Assembly (NCBI GenBank): GCA_045802605.1
Contig: JBJMQS010000070.1
Span: forward strand, 1-64,000
Direction of reading: 5' to 3'
Length of the DNA stretch: 64,000 nt
Origin: JBJMQS01 sp045802605
GTDB lineage: Bacteria > Planctomycetota > Planctomycetia > Gemmatales > Gemmataceae
Positions within the stretch are counted from its first letter, which is position 1. Each line of letters begins with the position of its first letter. Positions 53,125-62,581 of the stretch are shown here, in pieces. Under the pieces are notes generated by a model. The model did not search any database, was not told where the DNA came from, and saw nothing but the letters and a program-made list of their open reading frames with translations. A program made the position numbers and the translations under genes.

Positions 53125-54300
53125 ATGAACAATCGATTAGCAAGTCCAAAACCCGCATTTCCGTGGCACTTAAAGGGTGGTTCGGCCCGGTTTCGTACTG
53201 GATTTGCCTTGCTGCTGGCATTCTCAATGGGATGTAGTCGCAGCCAGCCCGATCCCCACGTCTTGGGCCACGTAATTCCGCTGTCTGGACCGCACCGAGA
53301 TCGCGGTCAACAAGCGTTGCAAGGGGTCCAACTCGCCGTCGAGGAAGCCAATGCTGGTGATTTGATTTTGGGTCGTAAGATCGCGGTCCTTCACGCCGAC
53401 AGTGCTGGTGAGCCCAAGACTGCGGCTGGCCAAGCTGTCCGCTTGGCCACAGTGAATCATGCCGAAGCATTGTTGAGTGGGATCAACAAGGCCGAGGCGG
53501 TCGAGGTCGCGACGGCCGCCCGCGACAATGCGTTGATCGCCTTCAACTCGGCCGGCTTCGTTGGCCCCGCGCCCAAGGTTGTGTTCTCGCTCGGGCTCTC
53601 AGAAAGCCAGCGGGCCCGCGCAATTGATTGGTTCCTCAGCGAGAAGCTCAAGCCCACCAAGATTGCGATCGTGTCACCGGCGGATGACTTGTCGGCCAAC
53701 CGATTCGCCGACGAACTTTCTCGCCGTGCAAAGGATCGCAAGTTGGTGCCGACGCTCCTTCATGTCTCCACTGACGACGATATCAAGAGTGCGGCCCAGA
53801 AATTGGCTGAGTCGGGCGGAGCGGTGGTGGCTGTGCTCCCGGTCGATCAGTTCTTGAAACTGCGCGAGCAAATGGTCAAAAGCGGTTCGTTGCCCGAGAT
53901 CATTTTCGCAGGCGATGAATCGGAGCGGGCCGATCTGGTCGCTCGTGCGGACTCGACTTACTTCGTCTCTGATTATGCGACTACCTCTTTGCCCGCGGAC
54001 AATGCGTTCGCGAAGAAATACCGCGACAAGTTTCACACGGAGCCGACGGCGGAGGCCGCCTCCGCCTATGACATGACCCGATTGATCGTGGCCGGCGCCC
54101 GCGAGGCGAAAGGGTTCGCCCCCAAAACTCTGCACGACAAGTTGATCGAGTTGAAAGATTTCGACGGTGTCATGGGCAAGTTAACCATCTCTCCCGAACA
54201 GACCTGCCAGGGCCCGACATTTGTGATCCAAATCCAGGCCGGCAAAGAAGATGTCCGCGAGCGCCTCGAGCCCGAAGCGGCCCAGAAGAAGAGCAGTTAG
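53125..54300 (+). CDS. Lipoprotein substrate-binding protein, Leu/Ile/Val-type
   Basis: A 391-residue periplasmic binding protein of the branched-chain amino-acid (Peripla_BP_6) class. A basic N-terminus and hydrophobic segment end in the lipobox-like FSMGC near residue 37. The fold starts with GHVIPLSGPHRDRGQQALQGVQLAVEEAN and has the usual alternation up to EAASAYDMTRLIVAGA. No permease or ATPase genes accompany it, so it may act as a sensor ligand-binding partner, for example for the divergent kinase. Its stop overlaps the convergent pstCA stop by 4 bp. Confidence 0.85.
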   Translation: MNNRLASPKPAFPWHLKGGSARFRTGFALLLAFSMGCSRSQPDPHVLGHVIPLSGPHRDRGQQALQGVQLAVEEANAGDLILGRKIAVLHADSAGEPKTAAGQAVRLATVNHAEALLSGINKAEAVEVATAARDNALIAFNSAGFVGPAPKVVFSLGLSESQRARAIDWFLSEKLKPTKIAIVSPADDLSANRFADELSRRAKDRKLVPTLLHVSTDDDIKSAAQKLAESGGAVVAVLPVDQFLKLREQMVKSGSLPEIIFAGDESERADLVARADSTYFVSDYATTSLPADNAFAKKYRDKFHTEPTAEAASAYDMTRLIVAGAREAKGFAPKTLHDKLIELKDFDGVMGKLTISPEQTCQGPTFVIQIQAGKEDVRERLEPEAAQKKSS

Positions 54301-56162
54301 TCTGCGCGGGACGCAGAGATCACTCGTTTGCCCGTCGCGAGGCGAATGCCCACGTTGAGCAGCATCACCAGAGCCAGCAACACCAGCGCGGCCGCCCACG
54401 CCTGACGTTCCCAGTCGGGGTAACCGCTGCGCGAATAGTCATAGATGTATTTCGCAATAAATGGCGTTCGGTCGCCGGGGCCGCGCGGCCAGAAGTTAGA
54501 GCCGTAAGCGGTGATCAAAAGCGGTGCCGTTTCTCCAGCGATGCGAGCAATCGCCAGGAAGACACCCGTGATAATCGCCGGCAACGCGGCCGGCACTGTC
54601 ACCCCCATGATGGTTTGCCACTGACTGGCACCTAGGGCATAACTGGCGTTGCGCAAGGCGTTGGGCACCAAGCCGAGCGCTTCTTCGGTGGCCCGCATGA
54701 CCACGGGTATCATCATCACACCGAGTGCAAAAGCACCGGCCCAAGCCGAGAACGTCCGCGTCGGCCCGACCAAAAGTGCGTACGCAAAGATACCCAGAAT
54801 AATGGACGGCACACCGCCGAGCAATTCGCCAAGAAATCGCACCGAAGGCACCAATCGACTGCGTCGATACTCGGCGAGATAAATCGCGGCCAGGATGCCG
54901 ACCGGCACCGCCCCGAACGTCGCCAGCCCGACGAGCATCGCGCTTCCGCCGAGAGCATGAGCTAACCCGCCGCCTGGTTCTCCGGGAGGTGCCGGCAGTT
55001 TCGTGAAGAAATCCCAGTCCAGAGCCAAAGCGCCACGAAATGTAATGAAGCCCAGGATTAGAAACAGCGGCACGAGCGTGGCAACAACGCAGCCACCCAG
55101 GACGCCTGTCATCACCGTGTTCATCCCGCGGGCGCGGTTGCTGGGCGGATCCGCCGGCTTCGACGCCGTAACCGAGTCGGCCGATTTCATCCTTTGACGC
55201 GAGAGCCAGCGACGTCGTGCGGCATGCCGTGGGCCGCGTTTGGTCATGCGCGTGATCAAGAAACGCGCCGATGCATTGACCGCCAACGTCACGACGAACA
55301 ACACCAGCCCCAAACCCACCAGAGCGGAGCGGTGCATCTCGCTCGACGCCTCATTGAGTTCATTCGCAATCTTGCTGGCAATCGAGTCGCCCAGGCCAAA
55401 GATCGAAAAGTCGATCCGCGCGACATTGCCGACGAGCATCGTGACGGCCATCGTCTCGCCGAGCGCGCGTCCCAAGGCCAAGAAGCAGGCCGCGAAAATG
55501 CCGGGTCGGGCGTATGGCAAAATCACAGTCCAAATCGTCTGCCACCGCGTCGCGCCGAGTGCAAGCGCACCCTCGCGCTGCGACCGTGGGACCGCTCGAC
55601 ACACATCGTAACTAATGGCCGTGATGTATGGCACGATCATGATCGCCAGAATGAAGCCGGCCGCCAGAATCCCCGAGCCGGAAGCATATGGGTGCCGAAG
55701 CCACCCGAAGACGGTGCGCACGAATGGCGTCAGGAAGATCAAGCCCCAAAAGCCGTAGACCACGCTGGGAATGGCCGCGAGCAGTTCGATCAGAAACGAG
55801 CCGACGCGCTGGACCTGACCGGTGGCGATTTCAGCCAAGAATGCCGCGGAGCCGACTCCGAGCGGCACGGCGATGAGCATCGCGATGGCCGAGGTCGCCA
55901 GCGTGCCGTAAACGAGGGCCCAGATGCCGAACTCGCCCTTGCCGGCATTCCATGATGCGTGCGAAATAGCATAACCGCCGGAAGCCTTCCAAAAGGGAAG
56001 GGATTGGTAAATGAGTATGCCCACTAAGCTGACGACCACCGCGATGACCAACATCGCATTGGCGGCACAAAGCCAACGGAAGAAGCGGTCGCCGGCCGGA
56101 TGAGCGTGAACGACCGCTTCGCTCTTGGACTTGGCTGAAGGCAGCGAGGCTGGGGAACTCAT
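54297..56162 (-). CDS. pstCA: Fused phosphate ABC transporter permease PstC-PstA
   Basis: A single 621-residue frame that carries both phosphate permeases. Residues about 1-325 are PstC-like, with LVGILIYQSLPFW, IPSVVYGFWGL and the EAA loop EGALALGATRWQTIWTVILP. After a basic linker (about 330-360) residues 365-621 are PstA-like, with GGVPSIILGIFAYAL, a second EAA loop NASYALGASQWQTIMGVTVP and GETAPLLITAYG. There is no stop or ribosome-binding site in the linker. ATG 56162 overlaps the pstS stop (ATGA). The ATPase pstB and phoU are not adjacent. A fused permease would presumably pair with a PstB dimer in the usual way. Confidence 0.93.
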   Translation of the reverse strand: MSSPASLPSAKSKSEAVVHAHPAGDRFFRWLCAANAMLVIAVVVSLVGILIYQSLPFWKASGGYAISHASWNAGKGEFGIWALVYGTLATSAIAMLIAVPLGVGSAAFLAEIATGQVQRVGSFLIELLAAIPSVVYGFWGLIFLTPFVRTVFGWLRHPYASGSGILAAGFILAIMIVPYITAISYDVCRAVPRSQREGALALGATRWQTIWTVILPYARPGIFAACFLALGRALGETMAVTMLVGNVARIDFSIFGLGDSIASKIANELNEASSEMHRSALVGLGLVLFVVTLAVNASARFLITRMTKRGPRHAARRRWLSRQRMKSADSVTASKPADPPSNRARGMNTVMTGVLGGCVVATLVPLFLILGFITFRGALALDWDFFTKLPAPPGEPGGGLAHALGGSAMLVGLATFGAVPVGILAAIYLAEYRRSRLVPSVRFLGELLGGVPSIILGIFAYALLVGPTRTFSAWAGAFALGVMMIPVVMRATEEALGLVPNALRNASYALGASQWQTIMGVTVPAALPAIITGVFLAIARIAGETAPLLITAYGSNFWPRGPGDRTPFIAKYIYDYSRSGYPDWERQAWAAALVLLALVMLLNVGIRLATGKRVISASRAD

Positions 56163-57205
56163 TTCTTTGCCCCCCCGGCTAATGAGTCGAGTCGCGCCCG
56201 CGTGGCTGCAATCAAATTCTCTGGCAGCGGTGCATAACCCAGCTCGCGGGCATAATGCTGTCCGCCGGAAGGATCGATTGCCCAGCGGAAAAACTCCAGC
56301 ATGGGATCGGCCACGACAGGGCGTTGTTTGGCGTAAAAGACCGCCCACGTCGTGCCGGCAATGGGATACGACTCTTCACCGGGCGCATCGGTCAGCGAGA
56401 AGCACAGGTTCTCCGGGATCTTCGTCAGTGCCGCAGCGGCCGCCTTCTGCACGCTTTCGGGTGATGCCCGCAGAAACTTCCCCGCGCGATTTCGGATCGC
56501 GCCATATTCAAGATTCAGGTCTAACGCATACTTTAGCTCGACATAACCGAGCGAACCCGGCACGCGGGTGACCAAGCCAGCCACGCCTTCGTTCCCCTTC
56601 TGGGCCTCGCCGGCAGGCCAGCGCACCGCCGTGCCGGGCTTGCCCATGTCTTTGGCTTTCCAAGGCTCGGGTGCGACCTTGGAAACGTAGTCGGCAAAGA
56701 TCGCCGTCGTCCCACTTGGGTCAGAGCGTGAGACGACGAGGATCCGCTGTTGCGGTAATTTCACCCCAGGGTTGAGTTCGGCAATCTTCGGGTCATCCCA
56801 ACTCTTGATGTCACCCAGGAAAATGCCAGCCAAGACCTGGCCACTGAAATTCAGGATAGTGTCCGGCGGCAAGTTCGGAAGATTGTAGACCGGAACGACC
56901 CCGCCCATCACAAGCGGCAAATGCACCACCGCGCCACCGCGTCCCTCGGCGACGCCAAGTTGGTCCTTGTTCATGGGCGCATCGGTGCAGCCGAAATTCA
57001 ACGTCTGCACCGTCATCTGCTGAATGCCATTGCCGGACCCAGTCGATTGATAGTCGATCTGGATGCCGCGTTCGGCCGCATAAACGCGGGACCACTTCAG
57101 CATCGCGGGATAAATGAACGAAGAGCCGCCGCCGTTGAGGCGTTCAGCCGGCTGGCAGCCGCCGACGAACAGGCAGCAAAGAACGAGGAAGAAGTAAGGC
57201 CGCAT
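56159..57205 (-). CDS. pstS: Phosphate-binding lipoprotein PstS
   Basis: Periplasmic phosphate receptor of 348 residues with a signal peptide ending in the lipobox FVGGC near residue 17. The phosphate-site motifs are present: GGGSSFIYPAMLKW near 25, YQSTGSGNGIQQM near 53, GCTDAPMNKDQL, and RSDPSGTTAIFADYVS near 160. The family ending with residues for domain closure is intact. It is followed directly by the fused permease. No clear Shine-Dalgarno or Pho box was recognised upstream. Confidence 0.95.
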   Translation of the reverse strand: MRPYFFLVLCCLFVGGCQPAERLNGGGSSFIYPAMLKWSRVYAAERGIQIDYQSTGSGNGIQQMTVQTLNFGCTDAPMNKDQLGVAEGRGGAVVHLPLVMGGVVPVYNLPNLPPDTILNFSGQVLAGIFLGDIKSWDDPKIAELNPGVKLPQQRILVVSRSDPSGTTAIFADYVSKVAPEPWKAKDMGKPGTAVRWPAGEAQKGNEGVAGLVTRVPGSLGYVELKYALDLNLEYGAIRNRAGKFLRASPESVQKAAAAALTKIPENLCFSLTDAPGEESYPIAGTTWAVFYAKQRPVVADPMLEFFRWAIDPSGGQHYARELGYAPLPENLIAATRARLDSLAGGAKK

Positions 57206-57275
57206 ACCGATACGCTAGGGGGCCGACTGACGGCGGCGATGGGTTGCGTGTGAAGAATGTTTGAAGGTGAACCAA

Positions 57276-57515
57276 TCAATCGGATTTGTTGTTCTGGTCG
57301 AGGCCAACTCCCATGACCAAAATGGCGACCAGGACATGCTTTGCGACCGAGAGCGCCAGGATCGCCGAAATCGCCCCAAAGGTGCAAAACCACGCCGTGA
57401 TGGCGACGGTAGCGATGGTCCAGGTGATCTGCTGCAACCGCAGCCGAACTCGTTCCGGCCCGCGGTCTTCCAGCGCGACATCAGCAGTCGGCGGGGGCGG
57501 ACAAAGTGCGTTCAT
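57276..57515 (-). CDS. Small two-helix membrane protein
   Basis: A 79-residue protein starting MNALCPPPPTADVALEDRG, with two hydrophobic helices (about 30-50 and 52-72) and a polar end. ATG 57515 is preceded by GCGAGG at about 5 nt spacing, better than ATG 57569. No family was recognised. It precedes pstS on the same strand by 70 bp and may be co-transcribed with it. Confidence 0.6.
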   Translation of the reverse strand: MNALCPPPPTADVALEDRGPERVRLRLQQITWTIATVAITAWFCTFGAISAILALSVAKHVLVAILVMGVGLDQNNKSD

Positions 57516-57649
57516 GAGAGCCTCGCGCGGGCACCTTTCGATACTAATGCGATCGCACGCCGCAAACAAGGTGCCATAGCCGCCGTTTCGAGGTTCGCCT
57601 TTTCACCCAAGCACATTTCAAGGTACAACGAAGGGCCGTTTTTCCGGGC

Positions 57650-59146
57650 ATGGATGCCTGTATGTCCGCCGACTTGATCGAACTTTTGGACCGTCTGGGC
57701 ACGCCGCGCGTGCTCGTCATCGGCGATCTCATGCTCGACCGCTATATCTGGGGCGATGCCGCGCGCATCAGCCAAGAAGCGCCGGTCATGCTCCTGCAGG
57801 CCGATCGCCGCGAGGAGCGTCTGGGCGGAGCGTCGAGCGTCGCCACTTTGCTCCGGGCCCTGGATGCTGAAGTGATGTTAGCGGGGGTGGTCGGAGCCGA
57901 CGCTGATGGAATTCGCATTCGCGCCATGCTCGATGACTTGGGGGTCAACCACTCCGCGGTTGTCGCTGACGTGGGTCGGCCTAGCACGGTCAAAGAACGC
58001 TACATCGGCAGGGCACAGCAAAAGCACCCGCAACAAATTCTCCGCGTCGATTATGAAACACGCGCTGCCATCCCCGCCGCGATCGAATGGAAATTGATTG
58101 AGTCCATGGCCCAATTGATTCCGACTTGCGACGTGGTGCTGATCAGCGATTACGACAAAGGCGTTTGCACGCCATCATTGCTGAAGGCGATCATGTCTTT
58201 GGCCGCCACTTCTGGCAAACGAGTGTTGGCCGATCCAATCCGCGGCAATGACTACACCAAGTACCGTGGCTGCGCCACGCTGACGCCGAACCGTCTCGAG
58301 GCCGGCTTGGCGACTGGCATAGAAATTCACGATGCAGCGACCGCCGTCCAGGCCGCCGAGCAACTTCGCGTCACGCTCGATCTCGAAGCGTCGATTGTAA
58401 CATTGGACAAAGACGGCATGGTTCTGGTTGGCCAGGACGGCCATGCGCAAGTCCTGCCCACTCGGCAGCGACAGGTCTACGACATTACTGGCGCAGGTGA
58501 TATTGTCCTTAGTATGCTTGGGCTCGCGCTGGCGGCCGGGGCGAGTTACGCCGACGCCGTTCGTCTGGCCAATGTCGCGGGTGGCTTGGAAGTCGAGAAG
58601 ATCGGCGTCGCCACTGTCACGCGTGACGAGATTCGAGCCGACATCCTTCGCGGCGATGCCATCGGCATGGGCATTGCGAACAAAGTGACGAACGTGTTGC
58701 TGCTGATGCCGGAACTGCAGCGTCGGCGCGAACAGGGGCAGCGGATCGTGTTCACCAACGGATGCTTCGACGTATTGCACGCGGGCCATGTGCAATACCT
58801 GCACGAAGCGCGGGCGCAAGGCGACCTCTTGATCGTTGGGCTTAACAGTGACGCCAGCGTTCGCGGGCTGAAAGGTCCAGGTCGCCCGGTCAATCCCGTC
58901 GAAGCACGCGCGGCGGTTTTGGCGGGTTTGCAAGCCGTGGATTTCGTCACGGTGTTTGATACTGCGACGCCAGAAGAGTTGATCAATCAGTTGCGGCCCG
59001 ACGTATTGGTCAAAGGAGCGGATTATCGCCGCGAAACCGTGGTCGGTGCAGAGTTCGTCGAATCTTATGGTGGCCGGGTGCACCTCGCCGATTTACGCGA
59101 TGGCTTCAGCACCACGAACATTCTGCATCGCCTCAAGGCCGCGTAA
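57650..59146 (+). CDS. hldE: Bifunctional heptose-7-phosphate kinase / heptose-1-phosphate adenylyltransferase
   Basis: Two-domain enzyme of 498 residues making ADP-heptose for lipopolysaccharide. The PfkB-type kinase (about 12-330) has VIGDLMLDRYIWGD, GGASSVATLLRAL and the catalytic anion-hole and base DITGAGDIVLSMLGLALAAG. The nucleotidyltransferase (about 360-495) has FTNGCFDVLHAGHVQYL with the HxGH signature and GLNSDASVRGLKGPGRPVN. This is the canonical HldE order and length. It is followed 9 bp later by waaF, the user of its product. ATG 57662 is an alternative start. Confidence 0.96.
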   Translation: MDACMSADLIELLDRLGTPRVLVIGDLMLDRYIWGDAARISQEAPVMLLQADRREERLGGASSVATLLRALDAEVMLAGVVGADADGIRIRAMLDDLGVNHSAVVADVGRPSTVKERYIGRAQQKHPQQILRVDYETRAAIPAAIEWKLIESMAQLIPTCDVVLISDYDKGVCTPSLLKAIMSLAATSGKRVLADPIRGNDYTKYRGCATLTPNRLEAGLATGIEIHDAATAVQAAEQLRVTLDLEASIVTLDKDGMVLVGQDGHAQVLPTRQRQVYDITGAGDIVLSMLGLALAAGASYADAVRLANVAGGLEVEKIGVATVTRDEIRADILRGDAIGMGIANKVTNVLLLMPELQRRREQGQRIVFTNGCFDVLHAGHVQYLHEARAQGDLLIVGLNSDASVRGLKGPGRPVNPVEARAAVLAGLQAVDFVTVFDTATPEELINQLRPDVLVKGADYRRETVVGAEFVESYGGRVHLADLRDGFSTTNILHRLKAA

Positions 59147-59155
59147 GGCTGCTCA

Positions 59156-60190
59156 ATGCGCATAGCAGTGTTTTTGCCGAACTGGGTGGGCGACGTGGTG
59201 ATGGCCACGCCGGCTATCAATGCGCTCTGGGAAGGATTGCTCGGCTCTTCCCTTATTGCCGTGGGTCGGCCATATGTCCGCGGTGTGATCGATGGCGCGC
59301 CGTGGTTTGAAGAGTTTGTCGCGGCCGACCGAAATCAATGGATGGCGGCCGCACGCAAGTTGCGTCGGCGCGGCTGCGATATCGCTGTTTTGTTTCCTAA
59401 TTCTTTCCGCTCGGCGTTGACCGCCCGGCTCGCTGGCGCGACGCGGCGAATCGGCTACGCTCGCTACGGTCGCCGAGTACTATTGACCGATGCGTTGGAA
59501 CCGGAGCGAGACGAGGCGGGAAAGATCGCCGTTCGACCTGTCCTTGATTCGTACAACCGCATCGTGGCTCGGCTCGGCGTGCAGCCCTCGCAGCGGATGC
59601 GCCTCTTCACGACCCCCGACGACGAACAAGCCGCAGATAACCTTTGGTCACAGTTTGAATTGTCGCGGTATCCAGAGGTGATCGCGCTCAATCCGGGTGC
59701 CGCCTTCGGCGCGGCCAAGCATTGGCCAACTGAGTATTTCGCGGAGTTGGCCCGCAATCTCGTCGATCAGCGTGGTGCCGGAGTGTTGGTTCTTTGCGGC
59801 CCGGCCGAGCGCGAATTGGCTCGCCAGATCGTGGCCATCTCGGCACGGCCAAGCGTTTATTCACTCGCCGATTGTGAACTCTCGCTGGGATTGACCAAGG
59901 CCTTTGTCCGCCGGGCCGATTTGCTGGTGACGACCGATAGCGGGCCGCGCCATTTCGCGGCGGCCTTTGGCCGCCCGGTGGTCACGCTGTTTGGACCTAC
60001 GCACATCAAATGGACCGAAACCTATTTTCCCGCGGCGATTCATTTGCAGAAAAAAGTTGACTGTGGTCCCTGCCAATTGCGAACGTGCCCCCTCGACCAC
60101 CGATGCATGAAGAACCTCACTCCTGATGAAGTCTTGGCGGCCTCCGAGCGATTATTGGCGGGCTTCCAAGAGGCACGCCATGCCGGCTAG
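59156..60190 (+). CDS. waaF: ADP-heptose:LPS heptosyltransferase II
   Basis: GT9-family heptosyltransferase of 344 residues acting at the cytoplasmic face of the inner membrane. Family marks are the start RIAVFLPNWVGDVVMATPAI, GATRRIGYA, the donor-site region NPGAAFGAAKHWP, TTDSGPRHFAAAFGRPVVTLFGPT and the C-terminal cysteine motif CGPCQLRTCPLDHRCM. It adds the second heptose to the LPS inner core. The end overlaps the following kinase gene by 11 bp, so the two are probably coupled. Confidence 0.95.
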   Translation: MRIAVFLPNWVGDVVMATPAINALWEGLLGSSLIAVGRPYVRGVIDGAPWFEEFVAADRNQWMAAARKLRRRGCDIAVLFPNSFRSALTARLAGATRRIGYARYGRRVLLTDALEPERDEAGKIAVRPVLDSYNRIVARLGVQPSQRMRLFTTPDDEQAADNLWSQFELSRYPEVIALNPGAAFGAAKHWPTEYFAELARNLVDQRGAGVLVLCGPAERELARQIVAISARPSVYSLADCELSLGLTKAFVRRADLLVTTDSGPRHFAAAFGRPVVTLFGPTHIKWTETYFPAAIHLQKKVDCGPCQLRTCPLDHRCMKNLTPDEVLAASERLLAGFQEARHAG

Positions 60191-61739
60191 TGTTCTGCCG
60201 GTATGGTCACTTTGGCGCCGCTTGCAATCGCAGCGGGATTTTGTCGTTTTCAATCCACGCTATGCTCGGCGGCTCGAATCGCTCGGTTTGAAGAATGCCG
60301 CGAGCATCGTGGACCTGCCCGGCGAAGTGATCAGCGGTCACGCGGATCGCCATGTCGTCGCGGTGAATGTTGATCGCCACCGATTCATCTTGAAGCGCGA
60401 GCATTGCGTGGCCTGGCGAACGCGTTGGCGGAATCTCTTCGCCGGCTTCGGATGGGTTTCGCTGTCTGGCCGCGAGGCGAAAGTGCTCGATGAGTTAGCG
60501 CGCGAAGAGGTCCCGGTGTCGCGATGGCTCGCTTACGGTGAACACAAGGGCCGAGCGTTTTTACTCCTGCGCCGCGAACGTGGCCGTGATCTGCGATGGA
60601 TGTTGCGCCGAGGTCGATTGCCGGTTCATCATCGCCGTTCACTTGCGCGGAGTGTAGGCCAAGCGATCGCAGCGATTGTTCGAGCCGGCATGTCCGCGCC
60701 GGATCTATCGGCTAAACACATTCTGGTTCGCCGCAACCGTTCCATCGTCCTGCTGGATTGGCCGCGCGCGCGCCGTAGTTCGAAGAGCGATATCGCGGCC
60801 TGTGTGGCGATGTTGGCACGCTTGCACGCGTCCCTGGCCCCTGAGCTTGCGACCGCTCGGGAACGGGTGCTGGTATTGAAGTCCTGTTTGCAAACATTGC
60901 AGATGAATAATCCGCTTCCCGCGCTGGCACGGCGGATTGCCAAATTAAGTGAATGCCACGCCCGGTCACGGTCAATCCGCGAGCAACTTCAAGAAGCGCG
61001 GCGCGAGCCGCGTATACGCTGGCTCGACGGGGAGCGCATTTGCGTCACTAACGATTGCTGGGACACACTCCAAGGACGTATTCCCGATTGGTTGGCGAAT
61101 GCTGCGAGTGGTTGCCCAACCAAGACGCGCATGATTCGGCTCGCCGTTCCAGCAATCGGCTCGGCCTGGTTGCTTCAGGTTCCTCCTAGTGCGGGCTGGA
61201 GAAGCACAGTCGCCAGAATCGTTGAATGGCCGGTCCGTTCACCCGCAATTGCGCAAGCCGGGTTATTGTTTCGTTTGGCCCGCCATGGTGTGCCAGTGCC
61301 GCAGGTATTGGCCTTCGGCGGCCGAGACGATGGCAGCGGATTTCTTCTCGCCAAAACTCAGGATTCATCGCGAAGCTTGCGCGGTTGGCTGGCTCTGCCG
61401 CGGCCCGAACGTGGTCACATGCTGCGCCGGTTGGGCCAAGTGTTGCACCGATGTCATGCAGCGGGCTGTTTTAACATTGCCAGCGAGAGCCTTGTCGTGG
61501 TCGAAGACGAAAGGCCGCAGCTACGCCTCGAATTTGACCCGGCATGGAAGAAATCATCGCCGCCCTCGGAAGAAGTCAAAGCAGCACAATTGCAGCAACT
61601 CGCTCGCGATCTCGGGCTCACCCGCAGCGAAGACATCGCTCAGCTCTCGCATGGTTACGCCGGCACCGCAACCGATGTTGATACGGGTTTGCGCGTGGCG
61701 GATTGTGTTCTCGGCGCCTCCAAGCGGAGGGCCGCATGA
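60180..61739 (+). CDS. Tandem WaaP/Kdo-kinase-like protein
   Basis: A 519-residue protein that appears to hold two lipopolysaccharide-kinase-like domains. The first (about 50-235) has a nucleotide-binding lysine in RFILKREH, FLLLRRERGRDL, a catalytic-loop equivalent SAPDLSAKHILVRR and LLDWPRAR in place of DFG. The second (about 325-500) has AWLLQVPP, FLLAKTQDSSRSL and HRCHAAGCFNIASESLVV, where the catalytic aspartate is lacking. So the second half may be a pseudokinase. AGAGG lies 6 nt before ATG 60180, and the next gene overlaps by ATGA. It probably acts on the LPS core with its neighbours. Confidence 0.75.
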   Translation: MPASVLPVWSLWRRLQSQRDFVVFNPRYARRLESLGLKNAASIVDLPGEVISGHADRHVVAVNVDRHRFILKREHCVAWRTRWRNLFAGFGWVSLSGREAKVLDELAREEVPVSRWLAYGEHKGRAFLLLRRERGRDLRWMLRRGRLPVHHRRSLARSVGQAIAAIVRAGMSAPDLSAKHILVRRNRSIVLLDWPRARRSSKSDIAACVAMLARLHASLAPELATARERVLVLKSCLQTLQMNNPLPALARRIAKLSECHARSRSIREQLQEARREPRIRWLDGERICVTNDCWDTLQGRIPDWLANAASGCPTKTRMIRLAVPAIGSAWLLQVPPSAGWRSTVARIVEWPVRSPAIAQAGLLFRLARHGVPVPQVLAFGGRDDGSGFLLAKTQDSSRSLRGWLALPRPERGHMLRRLGQVLHRCHAAGCFNIASESLVVVEDERPQLRLEFDPAWKKSSPPSEEVKAAQLQQLARDLGLTRSEDIAQLSHGYAGTATDVDTGLRVADCVLGASKRRAA

Positions 61740-62572
61740 GCATTGGTCAAACGACCTGGCACACAAGTGCCGATCCGGATTGGACACACATCGCACCGGC
61801 TGACCCGGAAGCTGTGCTCACGGTGAATCCTGGCGACTTGTTTCACGCTAAGCAGGGCCGGTCGATTGCCCGTTGGTGCATGGGCAATGGCCTCGTGGTT
61901 TATCTGAAACGGCATTATCACGAGTCTCGAATTCGTGGTTGGCTGGCGGCACTCACGCGGCAGCCTTCGTGGTCGGCCGCCCAGCAGGAATACAACCGGC
62001 TCAAACGAGCGGCGGCCGAAGGATTTGCCGTGCCCCGTGCTGTGGCAGTCGGCGTCGGTATCGGGCCAGCAGGCCGGTTGCGCGGCTACCTTGCCGTGGA
62101 AGAGCTCGATGGCATGAAGGCATTGCACGAACTCATTCCCCAAGCCCAGGCACAACTGCCAGGCAACAGATTTGCGCTGTGGAAACGAGGTGTGATCGCG
62201 GAATTGGCGCGAGTAGCGCGATCGCTTCACCAGCGGCGGTATTTTCACAAAGACCTGTATCTCTGCCACTTCTTTGCGGCCGAGCGATCTGTTGCATCGC
62301 CACCGAAGGATTGGACCGGGCAATTGGCGCTCATTGACCTTCATCGCTTTGCGAGACACACACTCACATGGCGATGGTGGCAACTGAAGGACCTCGCGCA
62401 ACTCTTGTATTCGACGAGCGTGCCCGGCATCACGGCACGCGATCGGCTGCGTTTCTGGCGCATCTATGCCGGGCCAAATCGAAATCGAGGAATGGGCTGG
62501 CTGGTACGTCGGCTGGTCTTGGTGCGTTGGAACAACTATCGCGGACACAACGAGCTTCGTCGCGTGGCGTAA
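61736..62572 (+). CDS. waaP: Lipopolysaccharide core heptose kinase, WaaP/RfaP-like
   Basis: A 278-residue kinase resembling WaaP, which phosphorylates the first heptose of the LPS core. Marks are VYLKRHYHESRIRGW near 48-62, LAVEELDGMKALHEL near 111, the catalytic loop YFHKDLYLCHFF near 164, and LIDLHRFARHTLTWRWWQLKDLAQLLYS, where the Asp replaces DFG. ATG 61736 overlaps the preceding stop by ATGA. Context between waaF, a second kinase-like gene and a GT4 gene strongly supports the assignment. Confidence 0.88.
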   Translation: MSIGQTTWHTSADPDWTHIAPADPEAVLTVNPGDLFHAKQGRSIARWCMGNGLVVYLKRHYHESRIRGWLAALTRQPSWSAAQQEYNRLKRAAAEGFAVPRAVAVGVGIGPAGRLRGYLAVEELDGMKALHELIPQAQAQLPGNRFALWKRGVIAELARVARSLHQRRYFHKDLYLCHFFAAERSVASPPKDWTGQLALIDLHRFARHTLTWRWWQLKDLAQLLYSTSVPGITARDRLRFWRIYAGPNRNRGMGWLVRRLVLVRWNNYRGHNELRRVA

Positions 62573-62581
62573 GGATACCGG

